Assembly: GCA_024742995.1 (NCBI GenBank)
Contig: JANSXK010000003.1
Coordinates: 62,001-126,000 of the forward strand
DNA from: Gammaproteobacteria bacterium
GTDB taxonomy: Bacteria; Pseudomonadota; Gammaproteobacteria; Legionellales; Legionellaceae
Direction of reading: 5' to 3'
Length of the DNA stretch: 64,000 bases
In this document: in pieces, positions 1-7,533 of the stretch
How positions within the stretch are numbered: the first letter of the stretch is position 1
Layout: the number at the start of each line of letters is the position of its first letter
Made by a program: the position numbers and the translations under genes
The notes under the pieces: generated by a model
Database searches by the model: none
What the model was told of the DNA's origin: nothing
What the model saw: the letters and a program-made list of their open reading frames with translations, nothing else

Positions 1-262
1 AAATTGGGATTTCCACCGATTGTCCCGATTGCAATTGGCGTAAATGTTCACAGAGCAATTCATGATCAAGAGAATCAGGATGATCGTAATTTATTTTTTC
101 ACGTTTTTCGTAAGACAAGTGACTGTTGTCTTTATAGTAAGAATCTTCAGAAATGACAACAACTTGATCCGATCCAAGTTCATTGACGATGGTATTGGCT
201 AATAAACTCTTCCCAGAAGCGGATGGTCCAGAGATACCAATGATGATGGCTTGTTTCGACAT
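1..262 (-). CDS. udk: Uridine kinase, 5' part (cut by window edge)
   Basis: The minus-strand reading frame starts at the ATG at 262 and runs off the left edge. The visible ~87 residues begin MSKQAIIIGISGPSASGKS, a P-loop (GPSASGKS) at the extreme N-terminus, followed by a VVISEDSYYKD stretch typical of uridine kinases. The family phosphorylates uridine and cytidine in pyrimidine salvage in the cytoplasm. Only the nucleotide-binding half is visible, so completeness cannot be judged. Phosphoribulokinase-like relatives share this fold, but the DSYYKD segment favours uridine kinase. Confidence 0.85.
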   Translation of the reverse strand, partial: MSKQAIIIGISGPSASGKSLLANTIVNELGSDQVVVISEDSYYKDNSHLSYEKREKINYDHPDSLDHELLCEHLRQLQSGQSVEIPI

Positions 263-356
263 AAGACGCCATTTTATTGCGAGATGCTAGATAATAAAGG
301 GTTCTGAAGATGAGTTCAAGCGCAAAATGTCCCTTTCTTTTTTTAGCCCAGAGTTC

Positions 357-1301
357 CTAAGCTCTCGTCTTTTTTACAGACTTGGTTTTGGGTGCGGGTT
401 TTTTGTGACTGGCATGCTTTTCTTTTTCAAATGGGTTGGAGTGGTGTACAGCGCCATGTTTCGGCACGTCAGACAAGACTGTTCTACATTCAGAATGCTT
501 GTCTAAATATTTTCTAGGATCCACGATGTGATGGACGTGATGGGCTTTTTCACGCAGAATTTTTTTGCCTTTTGCCATCAAGTCATCGCATTCTTTTTTG
601 AGCCCTGCAATGGTGTCATCGGTATTTGAGATACCCGCACTGGCGAAAGAATGGCCTGGCATTTGTTCAACATGATGGAGTTGTGCTTTGATGTCATCGT
701 ATAAGGCTTGAATGTTTTTATATTGCGTAAACGCTTCTGCAGTATCAAAGGTATAAAAAGAGATGGTTTCTTTGTCTGTGGTGTGTGGCATTAATCGTGT
801 GCCCAATTTAGGGTGGATGGGATTCACGAAACTATTGATTTTGAGATGAGATACATTTTCTTGAAGGTATGTGTCGGAATGCAAGTATTCAGCGATTTCT
901 CTCGATTTAAACGTTTGTTCACTTTTGTGAAAATCGAGAATATCTATGGCTTTTAGGTAGGCACAAAACCCCGGCTTTTCTCGTTCATTATATTTTAACA
1001 GGGTAATTAATGAATGAGCGAACTCTTCGGTCATCATTATTTTTTCATTGATATTGCCACCAAACATGGATTGTTCATCATCATATATGCTTTCACCATG
1101 CCCAATGATGGTTAGGCGCCTGATAAGTTTGTCACCATTTTTTTCAGATAAATGATAGGTCCATGTTTTCGGACCCGCAAATGTGATGACAGGTTCCTTA
1201 TAGCGTTTTCCTAATACAGTGGCGATCGTTATATAGTCTTTGGATAAATTGATGATCATTGTGCTGTCCTGCACCAGGCGCATAATTTTATTATAGACCA
1301 T
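357..1301 (-). CDS. Unknown 314-aa protein with a GHG motif and basic tail
   Basis: I do not recognise this protein. It has no signal peptide and no membrane segment. Residues ~60-70 contain the strand-plus-motif RLTIIGHGES, which in position and form recalls the His-containing strand of cysteine-protease-like or alpha/beta hydrolase folds; this is only a resemblance. The C-terminal ~50 residues are rich in Lys, His and Pro. A Dot/Icm-type or other effector role is possible from context but is not shown. It lies between udk and a nested inverted repeat, on the same strand as udk. An in-frame ATG at residue 7 is an alternative start. Confidence 0.6.
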   Translation of the reverse strand: MVYNKIMRLVQDSTMIINLSKDYITIATVLGKRYKEPVITFAGPKTWTYHLSEKNGDKLIRRLTIIGHGESIYDDEQSMFGGNINEKIMMTEEFAHSLITLLKYNEREKPGFCAYLKAIDILDFHKSEQTFKSREIAEYLHSDTYLQENVSHLKINSFVNPIHPKLGTRLMPHTTDKETISFYTFDTAEAFTQYKNIQALYDDIKAQLHHVEQMPGHSFASAGISNTDDTIAGLKKECDDLMAKGKKILREKAHHVHHIVDPRKYLDKHSECRTVLSDVPKHGAVHHSNPFEKEKHASHKKPAPKTKSVKKTRA

Positions 1302-1336
1302 TGAAAGAATGACTTTCTACTTATTTTTTAAGACAT

Positions 1337-1453
1337 GATTTACGCAAAACCCCGATCTCTTCGTTGGATTTAGTATTTAATTCGGTCATCTACTTATCTA
1401 AATTTCCTCATTGAATACTAAATTTGCCTCGACCTTGGGGTTTTGCATAAATC
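1337..1453. repeat. Nested inverted repeat (MITE-like palindrome)
   Basis: Outer arms GATTTACGCAAAACCCC (1337-1353) and GGGGTTTTGCATAAATC (1437-1453) are inverse complements with one mismatch. A second inner pair, around ATTTAGTATTTAAT and ATTGAATACTAAAT, pairs inside them. The whole 117 bp could fold into one long imperfect hairpin. The outer arm resembles the arm of the palindrome at 32654-32703, and a single half-arm is visible near 5164-5178 (TTTTGCGTAAATCCT). It has no coding capacity of its own. Confidence 0.65.
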
Positions 1454-1536
1454 CTGCAGGCGTTTTAATGAGTTACTTTCTTGCACTGCTTTGATCATTT
1501 ACAGTAGACTAAATTTGGAACTTTCACATAAGGATA

Positions 1537-1752
1537 ATGATGATTGGATTATTAAATTTATTAGTGGTTTTGGTTGGTTTTGGGGTATTACTGGGATTGA
1601 TTAATCGGTTCATACCCATGCCGTCTTTTGTGAAAACGTTATTAAACATTGTGGTGGGCGTGGTATTAGTCATTTACGTTTTACAGTATTTTGAGGTTAT
1701 TTTTCATATTTTACCAACGGTTGAGATTTTCACGGTTAGTGCTTCGGAATGA
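1537..1752 (+). CDS. Small inner-membrane protein, two TM segments
   Basis: A 71-residue protein that is almost entirely hydrophobic: TM1 at about residues 4-24, a short loop containing RFIPMPSFVK, and TM2 at about 31-55. It resembles the short gammaproteobacterial membrane proteins that carry a GLINRFIPM-like loop (Thivi_2564-type), for which I know no defined function. An AAGGATAATG context just upstream gives a plausible ribosome binding site. It converges with slt, with a hairpin at 1771-1791 between the two stops. Confidence 0.65.
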   Translation: MMIGLLNLLVVLVGFGVLLGLINRFIPMPSFVKTLLNIVVGVVLVIYVLQYFEVIFHILPTVEIFTVSASE

Positions 1753-1770
1753 AACCATAAATCATTTTGT

Positions 1771-1791
1771 CCCCTCAAGTTTTTTGAGGGG
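1771..1791. terminator. Hairpin between convergent genes
   Basis: CCCCTCAA and TTGAGGGG arms (8 bp each) enclose a five-base loop, exactly between the convergent small membrane protein gene and slt. Neither side carries a strong T-run, so it may be a weak bidirectional terminator or only a 3'-end stabilising hairpin. Confidence 0.5.
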
Positions 1792-1799
1792 AGATATCA

Positions 1800-3602
1800 T
1801 CACAACGGCTTTAAAAAATCTTGTAAATCAGGCGTTTGATTCATACGATATTGATATACAGCATAAAAGGCGATGACATTTTTCAAGTAGTTTCGCGTTT
1901 CTTGCCAAGGTAATGTTTCAATCCAAATATCCATTTCTTTTGGCGGATGACGTTGGTACCAGTAGCGTGCTTGCCTGGGTCCAGCATTGTATGCCGCGGC
2001 CATGAGGATAGGATGTCCCTGAAATTTCTGACTTAAGATTTGCAAATAAGCGGTACCAATTTGGATGTTTTTTTCTGCAGAAAATAATTCTTTCGCATCA
2101 CGATAGGGAATGTGGGCCACTCTTGCGACGTGTTTGGCAGTGCTGGGCATGACTTGCATCAGTCCATAAGCACCAGCGGGGGATACGATCTCATTAAAAA
2201 ACATACTTTCTTGGCGAATCATGGCGTAAATGAGTGCTTCTGATAAATGATACTGTTTGGCATAGGTTTGAATGATGGTCTGATGTGTCAAAGGAAACCG
2301 CAACGCCAATTGATCATTGAGCGCATCATCTTTTGTACTTAAATACACCGCTTTGCCTGGCCAGTGCAAATGCTCGGCCACCCAATACGTGAGTGCACTT
2401 TTTTCTGATTTGGGTAATTCACTACTGAAATCATCGATCGCACGAGAGGCTTGCTGATCCTTGTTGTCATGGTAGAGTTTGGCGATATCCTCGGTGATAG
2501 GTTTGTAAATTTCTAGGGTATCAAGATCATCGTTGGTGGCTTCGGATTCAAACTGCATGGGTTGTTGTAATTGTATGCTGGCTAGAAAGCCATAGTAAGA
2601 ACGTTTGACAGCTAATTCGGAGTACAATTTTTTGGCTTCAGCTTGTTTTCCTAATTGTCCCAGCGCGCGGGCGCGCCAATATTGCCACTTTTCATTTTGT
2701 TCACTTGGTGCTTCGTTTGCAGTCAAGGTGATTACATTTTTCCAATTATGGTGGAGCAACGCATAACGAATTTCCCAATCATGTAGTGCTCGACTGCGAT
2801 AAGTGGGCTGCACTTTTGCAAACCAAACTTCTGCAGTATCTTGGTTTCTCATGGCTTGATATAGCGCCAAATGCGCCAGAAACTTTTGTTTCTGATCTTG
2901 GCTGAGAAGCGTTTGGACTTGGGGTTGTCGCCACAAAGAAATAGCGCCTTTCATATTGCGTGAAACCATGCGTTTTAATCCATACAAACATAAGTCGCTG
3001 GACAAAGGTTCTGCGCGTAGCTGTAATACTCGTTTTGGGCTTTGCATGATTCGGGACAACGATTTTGCTTGTGTTGCGCGGGCGGGGCCCGATTTGCGAA
3101 GCAAATAGGATGCCAACGAACTACGATTGTGTGATAAAGCTAATGCGATGCGTTGATCAATATGTTGCTGTGTCAGGGTATGATCTTTCAATAACAAGTC
3201 AAATAAAGCGGTACACGAGGGGGGTTGAGATTTTGCTGATAGCCACAAGGATAAGGTTTCATCGATATTAATCTGCTGGTCTGCTAAGTGATACAAAGCG
3301 CGTTGTGCGTGGCATCGTAATGCCACATCAGGACTGGGTCGATAAGATTGATTGAAATGGATCCAGTCTTTTTGTTTTGCCAGATGATGCAACCATTTTT
3401 CATGTAGTTTTTGAGACAAGGGCGTTATTGGTTCAATGAATTCGAGAAATTCTGTATTAGGATCGGAGGGAAAATGTTCGGTCCAATAGACATAATCGCG
3501 ATATTTTTTGAGGTAGTTTTGTGGTGAATGTGTGGTATTTTCTTCAGCAAAAGGGGTGTTGGTGATGAGTAGAATAAGAAAGCAAAAAAGATGCTTACGC
3601 AT
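1800..3602 (-). CDS. slt: Soluble lytic murein transglycosylase (Slt70 type)
   Basis: A 600-aa periplasmic enzyme that cleaves the MurNAc-GlcNAc bond of peptidoglycan to give 1,6-anhydro products. A signal peptide is clear (residues 1-19, ending NTPFA). A long helical region follows, corresponding to the superhelical U/L domains of Slt70. The C-terminal catalytic domain (about 440-575) has MIRQESMF with the catalytic Glu, GAYGLMQVMPSTA, and AAYNAGP. It is slightly shorter than E. coli Slt (645). Its start overlaps the rpe stop by 8 nt, so the two are probably translationally coupled. It is the last gene of the minus-strand nadE-OMP-OMP-rpe-slt run. Confidence 0.93.
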   Translation of the reverse strand: MRKHLFCFLILLITNTPFAEENTTHSPQNYLKKYRDYVYWTEHFPSDPNTEFLEFIEPITPLSQKLHEKWLHHLAKQKDWIHFNQSYRPSPDVALRCHAQRALYHLADQQINIDETLSLWLSAKSQPPSCTALFDLLLKDHTLTQQHIDQRIALALSHNRSSLASYLLRKSGPARATQAKSLSRIMQSPKRVLQLRAEPLSSDLCLYGLKRMVSRNMKGAISLWRQPQVQTLLSQDQKQKFLAHLALYQAMRNQDTAEVWFAKVQPTYRSRALHDWEIRYALLHHNWKNVITLTANEAPSEQNEKWQYWRARALGQLGKQAEAKKLYSELAVKRSYYGFLASIQLQQPMQFESEATNDDLDTLEIYKPITEDIAKLYHDNKDQQASRAIDDFSSELPKSEKSALTYWVAEHLHWPGKAVYLSTKDDALNDQLALRFPLTHQTIIQTYAKQYHLSEALIYAMIRQESMFFNEIVSPAGAYGLMQVMPSTAKHVARVAHIPYRDAKELFSAEKNIQIGTAYLQILSQKFQGHPILMAAAYNAGPRQARYWYQRHPPKEMDIWIETLPWQETRNYLKNVIAFYAVYQYRMNQTPDLQDFLKPL

Positions 3603-4275
3603 GAGATTCCGAGGCCTTTTGACGTAGTGATGTGATCACATCTGCATAGGTTTTATGTTTAAATATGGTGGATCCCGCTACAAATTCTGTGGCGCCTGCT
3701 TGTGACAGTAGAGAGATGTTTTCAATAGTAATGCCACCATCGACACAAATGGGTAAGTCAGGATAAGTTTGATGGATTTCTGTGATTTTGGGAATGATGG
3801 CGGGGATTAGTTTCTGCCCAGCAAATCCAGGATTCACCGTCATCATCAAGACAAAGTCTAATTGATGTTGACACCATTGTAGCCAATCGATGGACGTGGC
3901 AGGATTGAGCACGACCCCAGCTTGACATCCTTCGTCATGGATTAATTGTAAACTTCTATCCAAGTGCAGTGTGGCATCAGGATGAATACTGATACGGTTG
4001 ACGCCAGTCTTTGCAAATGCGCTGATCATTTCATCAACCGGTGTGACCATGAGATGCACATCAATGACTGCATGAGGAAATTTTGCTCGAATAGCAGCGG
4101 ATAGCAGCGGACCAAACGTCAGATTAGGCACATAGTGATTGTCCATGACATCAATGTGCAACATATCTGCTCCGGCTTCCAGAAGTGTTTCAATTTCTTC
4201 CCCTAATGTCATCATATTGGCACATAAGAGAGAAGGTAATATTTGATATTGTTTAGCCAAAATCCATGATCCCAT
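3595..4275 (-). CDS. rpe: Ribulose-phosphate 3-epimerase
   Basis: This 226-aa TIM-barrel enzyme interconverts ribulose-5-P and xylulose-5-P in the pentose phosphate pathway. Diagnostic segments are ILPSLLCANM, the metal/catalytic LHIDVMDNHYVPNLTFGP, HLMV, MTVNPGFAGQ, and VDGGI near the phosphate site. The start is within the end of the upstream beta-barrel gene (23-nt overlap) and follows GATAGGA at a usable distance. A TTG a few codons in is an alternative that would shorten the overlap. The linkage to slt is unusual functionally but clear from the overlaps. Confidence 0.95.
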   Translation of the reverse strand: MGSWILAKQYQILPSLLCANMMTLGEEIETLLEAGADMLHIDVMDNHYVPNLTFGPLLSAAIRAKFPHAVIDVHLMVTPVDEMISAFAKTGVNRISIHPDATLHLDRSLQLIHDEGCQAGVVLNPATSIDWLQWCQHQLDFVLMMTVNPGFAGQKLIPAIIPKITEIHQTYPDLPICVDGGITIENISLLSQAGATEFVAGSTIFKHKTYADVITSLRQKASESHA

Positions 4276-5077
4276 TGAATCCTATCATAATGGAGTATAG
4301 CGCAGTTTTACGTTGAAAATCAGCTTGGGTGACGGGATTGATAGTGGATGTTGTTCCCAAAGAGAGATATCTCACATCTGCAAATAGCCAAGTAAAGTCA
4401 TCCATAAAATAGCTGACGCCCACAATAGCTTGTCCGGCAAGGCCACTATGTGCTTGAGTAAATTTCGTTTCATATAACGTTGCTGGTTCAGCGCCTTCAT
4501 CTATTTGTGCTTGTGTGTTTTCGCCATAATTAAAAATTAGTGTATTTTGTGAATAATAATAGCCTACGCCTACAGCAACGTAGGGCGCAATGGCAGAGTA
4601 TCCATCGCGACTGCGTGTGAGAAAGTCATAGTAGAAATTGATGATACCCGCACCAGTGTTGGTATCACCTTCGATATGCAGGCGTGGATTGGTGGACACG
4701 CTGTCAATTACGATATTCTCTCCAAGCTTGAGCTCGGAAAAGGGGTTGTTATTATATAAAACTTCAAATTCTAGGCGGAACTTATCGCAAAAGCGATATC
4801 CAATTTCACCGCCCACACCGCCTAAGACGGAATAGGTGAGCTCGCCACTGGTGTTTGTAGAGAGATTGGGTGCAGAACCGGTGATCGAAGTGATGTAATC
4901 TGTAAAGGCACTACGCAGGGTCGTGTTAAATGTTGTCGTAGGATTGAATGTAAATTCAATATTAGACGTATAAGTTGGCCCTAAAAATACGCCAGCATAC
5001 GATCCTTGCACCGGCTTTATGGCAAAGCATGGCGCTTGCGAAAGGAGTAAGATGCTAAAAATCAGCGTTTTTTTCAT
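4253..5077 (-). CDS. Outer-membrane beta-barrel protein (P44/Msp2-like)
   Basis: A 274-aa protein with a signal peptide (MKKTLIFSILLLSQAPCFA) followed by alternating amphipathic strands such as GGEIGYRFCDKFRLEFEVLY and VGVGYYYSQNTLIF, ending in FG. This is the pattern of a small porin-like barrel, most like the P44/Msp2 or OmpW/OmpA-type barrels common in intracellular bacteria. It sits just after a second barrel gene (5196-5834) and its 3' end overlaps rpe. Surface structure or permeability is the likely role; the ligand is unknown. Confidence 0.75.
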   Translation of the reverse strand: MKKTLIFSILLLSQAPCFAIKPVQGSYAGVFLGPTYTSNIEFTFNPTTTFNTTLRSAFTDYITSITGSAPNLSTNTSGELTYSVLGGVGGEIGYRFCDKFRLEFEVLYNNNPFSELKLGENIVIDSVSTNPRLHIEGDTNTGAGIINFYYDFLTRSRDGYSAIAPYVAVGVGYYYSQNTLIFNYGENTQAQIDEGAEPATLYETKFTQAHSGLAGQAIVGVSYFMDDFTWLFADVRYLSLGTTSTINPVTQADFQRKTALYSIMIGFNGIMDFG

Positions 5078-5195
5078 AACGAGATGTCCTTATCAAATAC
5101 TCGTATTCAGGGTCAGGTGTTACCTAAAACAATACCATTAAAAAATGTTGCCTTGATCGCGTTGTTTTGCGTAAATCCTAAGGCTCAAATCCTGG

Positions 5196-5834
5196 TTACT
5201 TGTACTTTACTTCATCAAAACGATACGTGGCACCTACGTTTGCCATATGCACTTGGAATATTTCTCCAAATCCTCCAAGTGTGGAAGTCCCGATGAAGCG
5301 ATAACTTAATGTCAAGGCATAGTTTTCTGCAAAATTATAAGTAACGCCAGCACTGCCTTGATAGGCAAATGTAGAATTACTGGCATCAAATGATAATGTG
5401 GTCGGCGCAGTGTCTTTGAATTTTGCTTGTACCCAACCGTAGCCGATGCCAATACCAGCGAACGGTTGGAGCAGAGGATCCATCATGGGTAGGTCAAAAT
5501 AAATATTGGCCATTCCAAAGACGGCTTGATTGTACCCACTGGTGCCTGTTTGTCGTACATTATCTAAGTAAAAATGATCAACATTAGCCTTGAGATACGT
5601 GAGCTCGGCTTCATAACGCATGGGATTGGACTTATATCCGATATTCCCACCTGCTTCAAAGCCAGATTGATAGCGAGGAGAGTTCAGCGTGTAAACGCCA
5701 GTAGCTTGATTAATATTGGGTGGAATGTAAGCATATCCACCGAAAAAACTAGAATATGAGCCGTCAATAGGTGTGGCTGCCATAGCCACAGTACTGATAA
5801 GAAATTCTAATAATACAAAAAAAATAAACCGCAT
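5196..5834 (-). CDS. Outer-membrane beta-barrel protein, paralogue of next gene
   Basis: A 212-aa barrel with a signal peptide (residues 1-19, ending VAMA) and a mature start ATPIDGSYSSFFGGYAY that parallels the KPVQGSYAGVFLGPTY start of the neighbouring 274-aa barrel. Repeated strands such as GGNIGYKSNPMRYEAELTYL and GIGIGYGWVQAKF support a membrane barrel. The last residues (RFDEVKYK) do not end in the usual aromatic residue. The two barrels lie 118 nt apart on the same strand and look like an old tandem duplication. Confidence 0.75.
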   Translation of the reverse strand: MRFIFFVLLEFLISTVAMAATPIDGSYSSFFGGYAYIPPNINQATGVYTLNSPRYQSGFEAGGNIGYKSNPMRYEAELTYLKANVDHFYLDNVRQTGTSGYNQAVFGMANIYFDLPMMDPLLQPFAGIGIGYGWVQAKFKDTAPTTLSFDASNSTFAYQGSAGVTYNFAENYALTLSYRFIGTSTLGGFGEIFQVHMANVGATYRFDEVKYK

Positions 5835-5871
5835 CTGTGACCCTCATCCGCCCTACATCCATGTTAACGAT

Positions 5872-7482
5872 TTATGGAGATTTTGCAAGCGTCTCAGTAA
5901 ATTGTTCCGTGATGGGATATCGCCAATCTTTGCCAAAAGCCATGGTTGAAATTTTAGGGCCGGGTGGGGCTTGATGACGCTTGTATTCGTTGTGTTTGAT
6001 GCGGCGGATGACATCAATGACAGTCTCAGTGGCGTAGCCTAAAGCTACTAATTGTTCCTGCGTCAACCCTTCTTCCATATAGCCTTGTATAATAGCATCT
6101 AGCGTTGCATAGTCGGGCAAACTGTCTTGATCCGTTTGGTTGGGGGCTAATTCTGCGCTGGGTGCGCGACTGATGACACGTTCTGGAATCACGGTAGACT
6201 GCTGGTTCCGATAGCGCGCCAAATCATACACCATGGTTTTATAAACATCTTTCAACACAGCGTATCCACCACACATGTCGCCATATAATGTGGCATAGCC
6301 CACGGCCGTTTCACTTTTATTACTGGTTGAGAGCAGCATATGGCCTGTTTGATTGGATAATGCCATCAACAGCAATCCACGGATGCGAGCTTGGATGTTT
6401 TCTTGTGTAAGATTGGCTGTTGGAGACGGTAGCATATCCAAGAGCGTGGTAAATGCTGGTTCAATCGGGATCGTTTTTGAGGTGACTTGCATGGTGACAG
6501 TTTGTGCTTCGGCATCTAGTGTACTGATATCAGCAGAATACCGTGATGGGAGTAACACAGCGGTGACGCGCTCGGCACCTAGTGCATCTACAGCAATGGC
6601 CAAAGTGAGTGCGGAATCTATACCCCCTGATAACCCCAAGAGGACCCCGGGCATATTATTTTTTTCAACATAGTCGCGTAAACCTAAGATCAATGCCTGG
6701 TATATCAAAGCCATATTGTCCATAGGAGGCGTGATGATACTGCTGATGGTTTGATTATGAATTTTTACCGTGTGCAACGCTTCTTGACATGCAGGTGCCC
6801 GTGCCATGATTTGTTCGTCAGCATCCATGACCATAGACTGACCATCGAATACCAGATCATCTTGTCCCCCCACCAAGTTTACATAAATGAAGATGGGTCC
6901 TTTTTGGGTGGCTGTTCTGATCAATGCTTCGCGTTGTGTCGATTTCGAGCCGTCAAACGGAGATGCGTTGATAAACAAGAGGATATCCACTTTTTTTTGA
7001 ATGAGTCGATCGACCGTTTGTCCCTGCCAAAGATCTTCGCAAATACCTAAGCCGATACGGTGGCCTCGCACTGTAAAAACACAGGCTTTGGCTTTACCAG
7101 GTGTGAAGTAACGCTTTTCGTCAAACACGCCATAATTTGGCAATTGTTGCTTATGGTATTGAGCTTTGACTTTGGACCGGTATAAAATACTTGCACTATT
7201 GTAGGCAAAGCCATTTACAATTTGTGGATGACCGAGCACAATATGGCAATGTAGAGCTGCGGCAGCGATGGTTTGCAACGCTCGTTCTACACGAGTGTAC
7301 AAATCTTGGCGTAAAAGCAAGTCTCCTGGTGGGTAACCACAAATGGCTAATTCAGGAAAAATAATCAGATCATGGTTTTGTTGATGTGTGGTAATAATTT
7401 GGATGATGTTATCGGTGTTTGATTCTATGGCTCCCACAATGGGGTTGATTTGCGCCATGAGGACAGTGAGTGGTTGCGTCAT
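5872..7482 (-). CDS. nadE: Glutamine-dependent NAD+ synthetase
   Basis: This 536-aa two-domain enzyme makes NAD+ from deamido-NAD+, ATP and glutamine. The N-terminal nitrilase-type glutaminase (about 1-250) shows FPELAICGYPPGDLL (catalytic Glu), a YHKQQLPNYGVFDE lysine segment, and GICEDLW with the catalytic Cys. The C-terminal synthetase (about 270-530) carries the pyrophosphate loop LGLSGGIDSAL and LSTSNKSE. Length and order match the bacterial glutamine-using form. It diverges from the SNF2 helicase gene, leaving about 50 bp for both promoters. Confidence 0.95.
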   Translation of the reverse strand: MTQPLTVLMAQINPIVGAIESNTDNIIQIITTHQQNHDLIIFPELAICGYPPGDLLLRQDLYTRVERALQTIAAAALHCHIVLGHPQIVNGFAYNSASILYRSKVKAQYHKQQLPNYGVFDEKRYFTPGKAKACVFTVRGHRIGLGICEDLWQGQTVDRLIQKKVDILLFINASPFDGSKSTQREALIRTATQKGPIFIYVNLVGGQDDLVFDGQSMVMDADEQIMARAPACQEALHTVKIHNQTISSIITPPMDNMALIYQALILGLRDYVEKNNMPGVLLGLSGGIDSALTLAIAVDALGAERVTAVLLPSRYSADISTLDAEAQTVTMQVTSKTIPIEPAFTTLLDMLPSPTANLTQENIQARIRGLLLMALSNQTGHMLLSTSNKSETAVGYATLYGDMCGGYAVLKDVYKTMVYDLARYRNQQSTVIPERVISRAPSAELAPNQTDQDSLPDYATLDAIIQGYMEEGLTQEQLVALGYATETVIDVIRRIKHNEYKRHQAPPGPKISTMAFGKDWRYPITEQFTETLAKSP

Positions 7483-7533
7483 AAAACAAAATCGCTTAGT
7501 GAGTCAACGCTCATCTTACCGCAGTGCGTGCCT

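Noticed and set aside
7450-7533. Upstream extension of the SNF2 gene
   Set aside because: It would overlap the nadE start region and adds residues unlike the family; ATG 7534 fits better.
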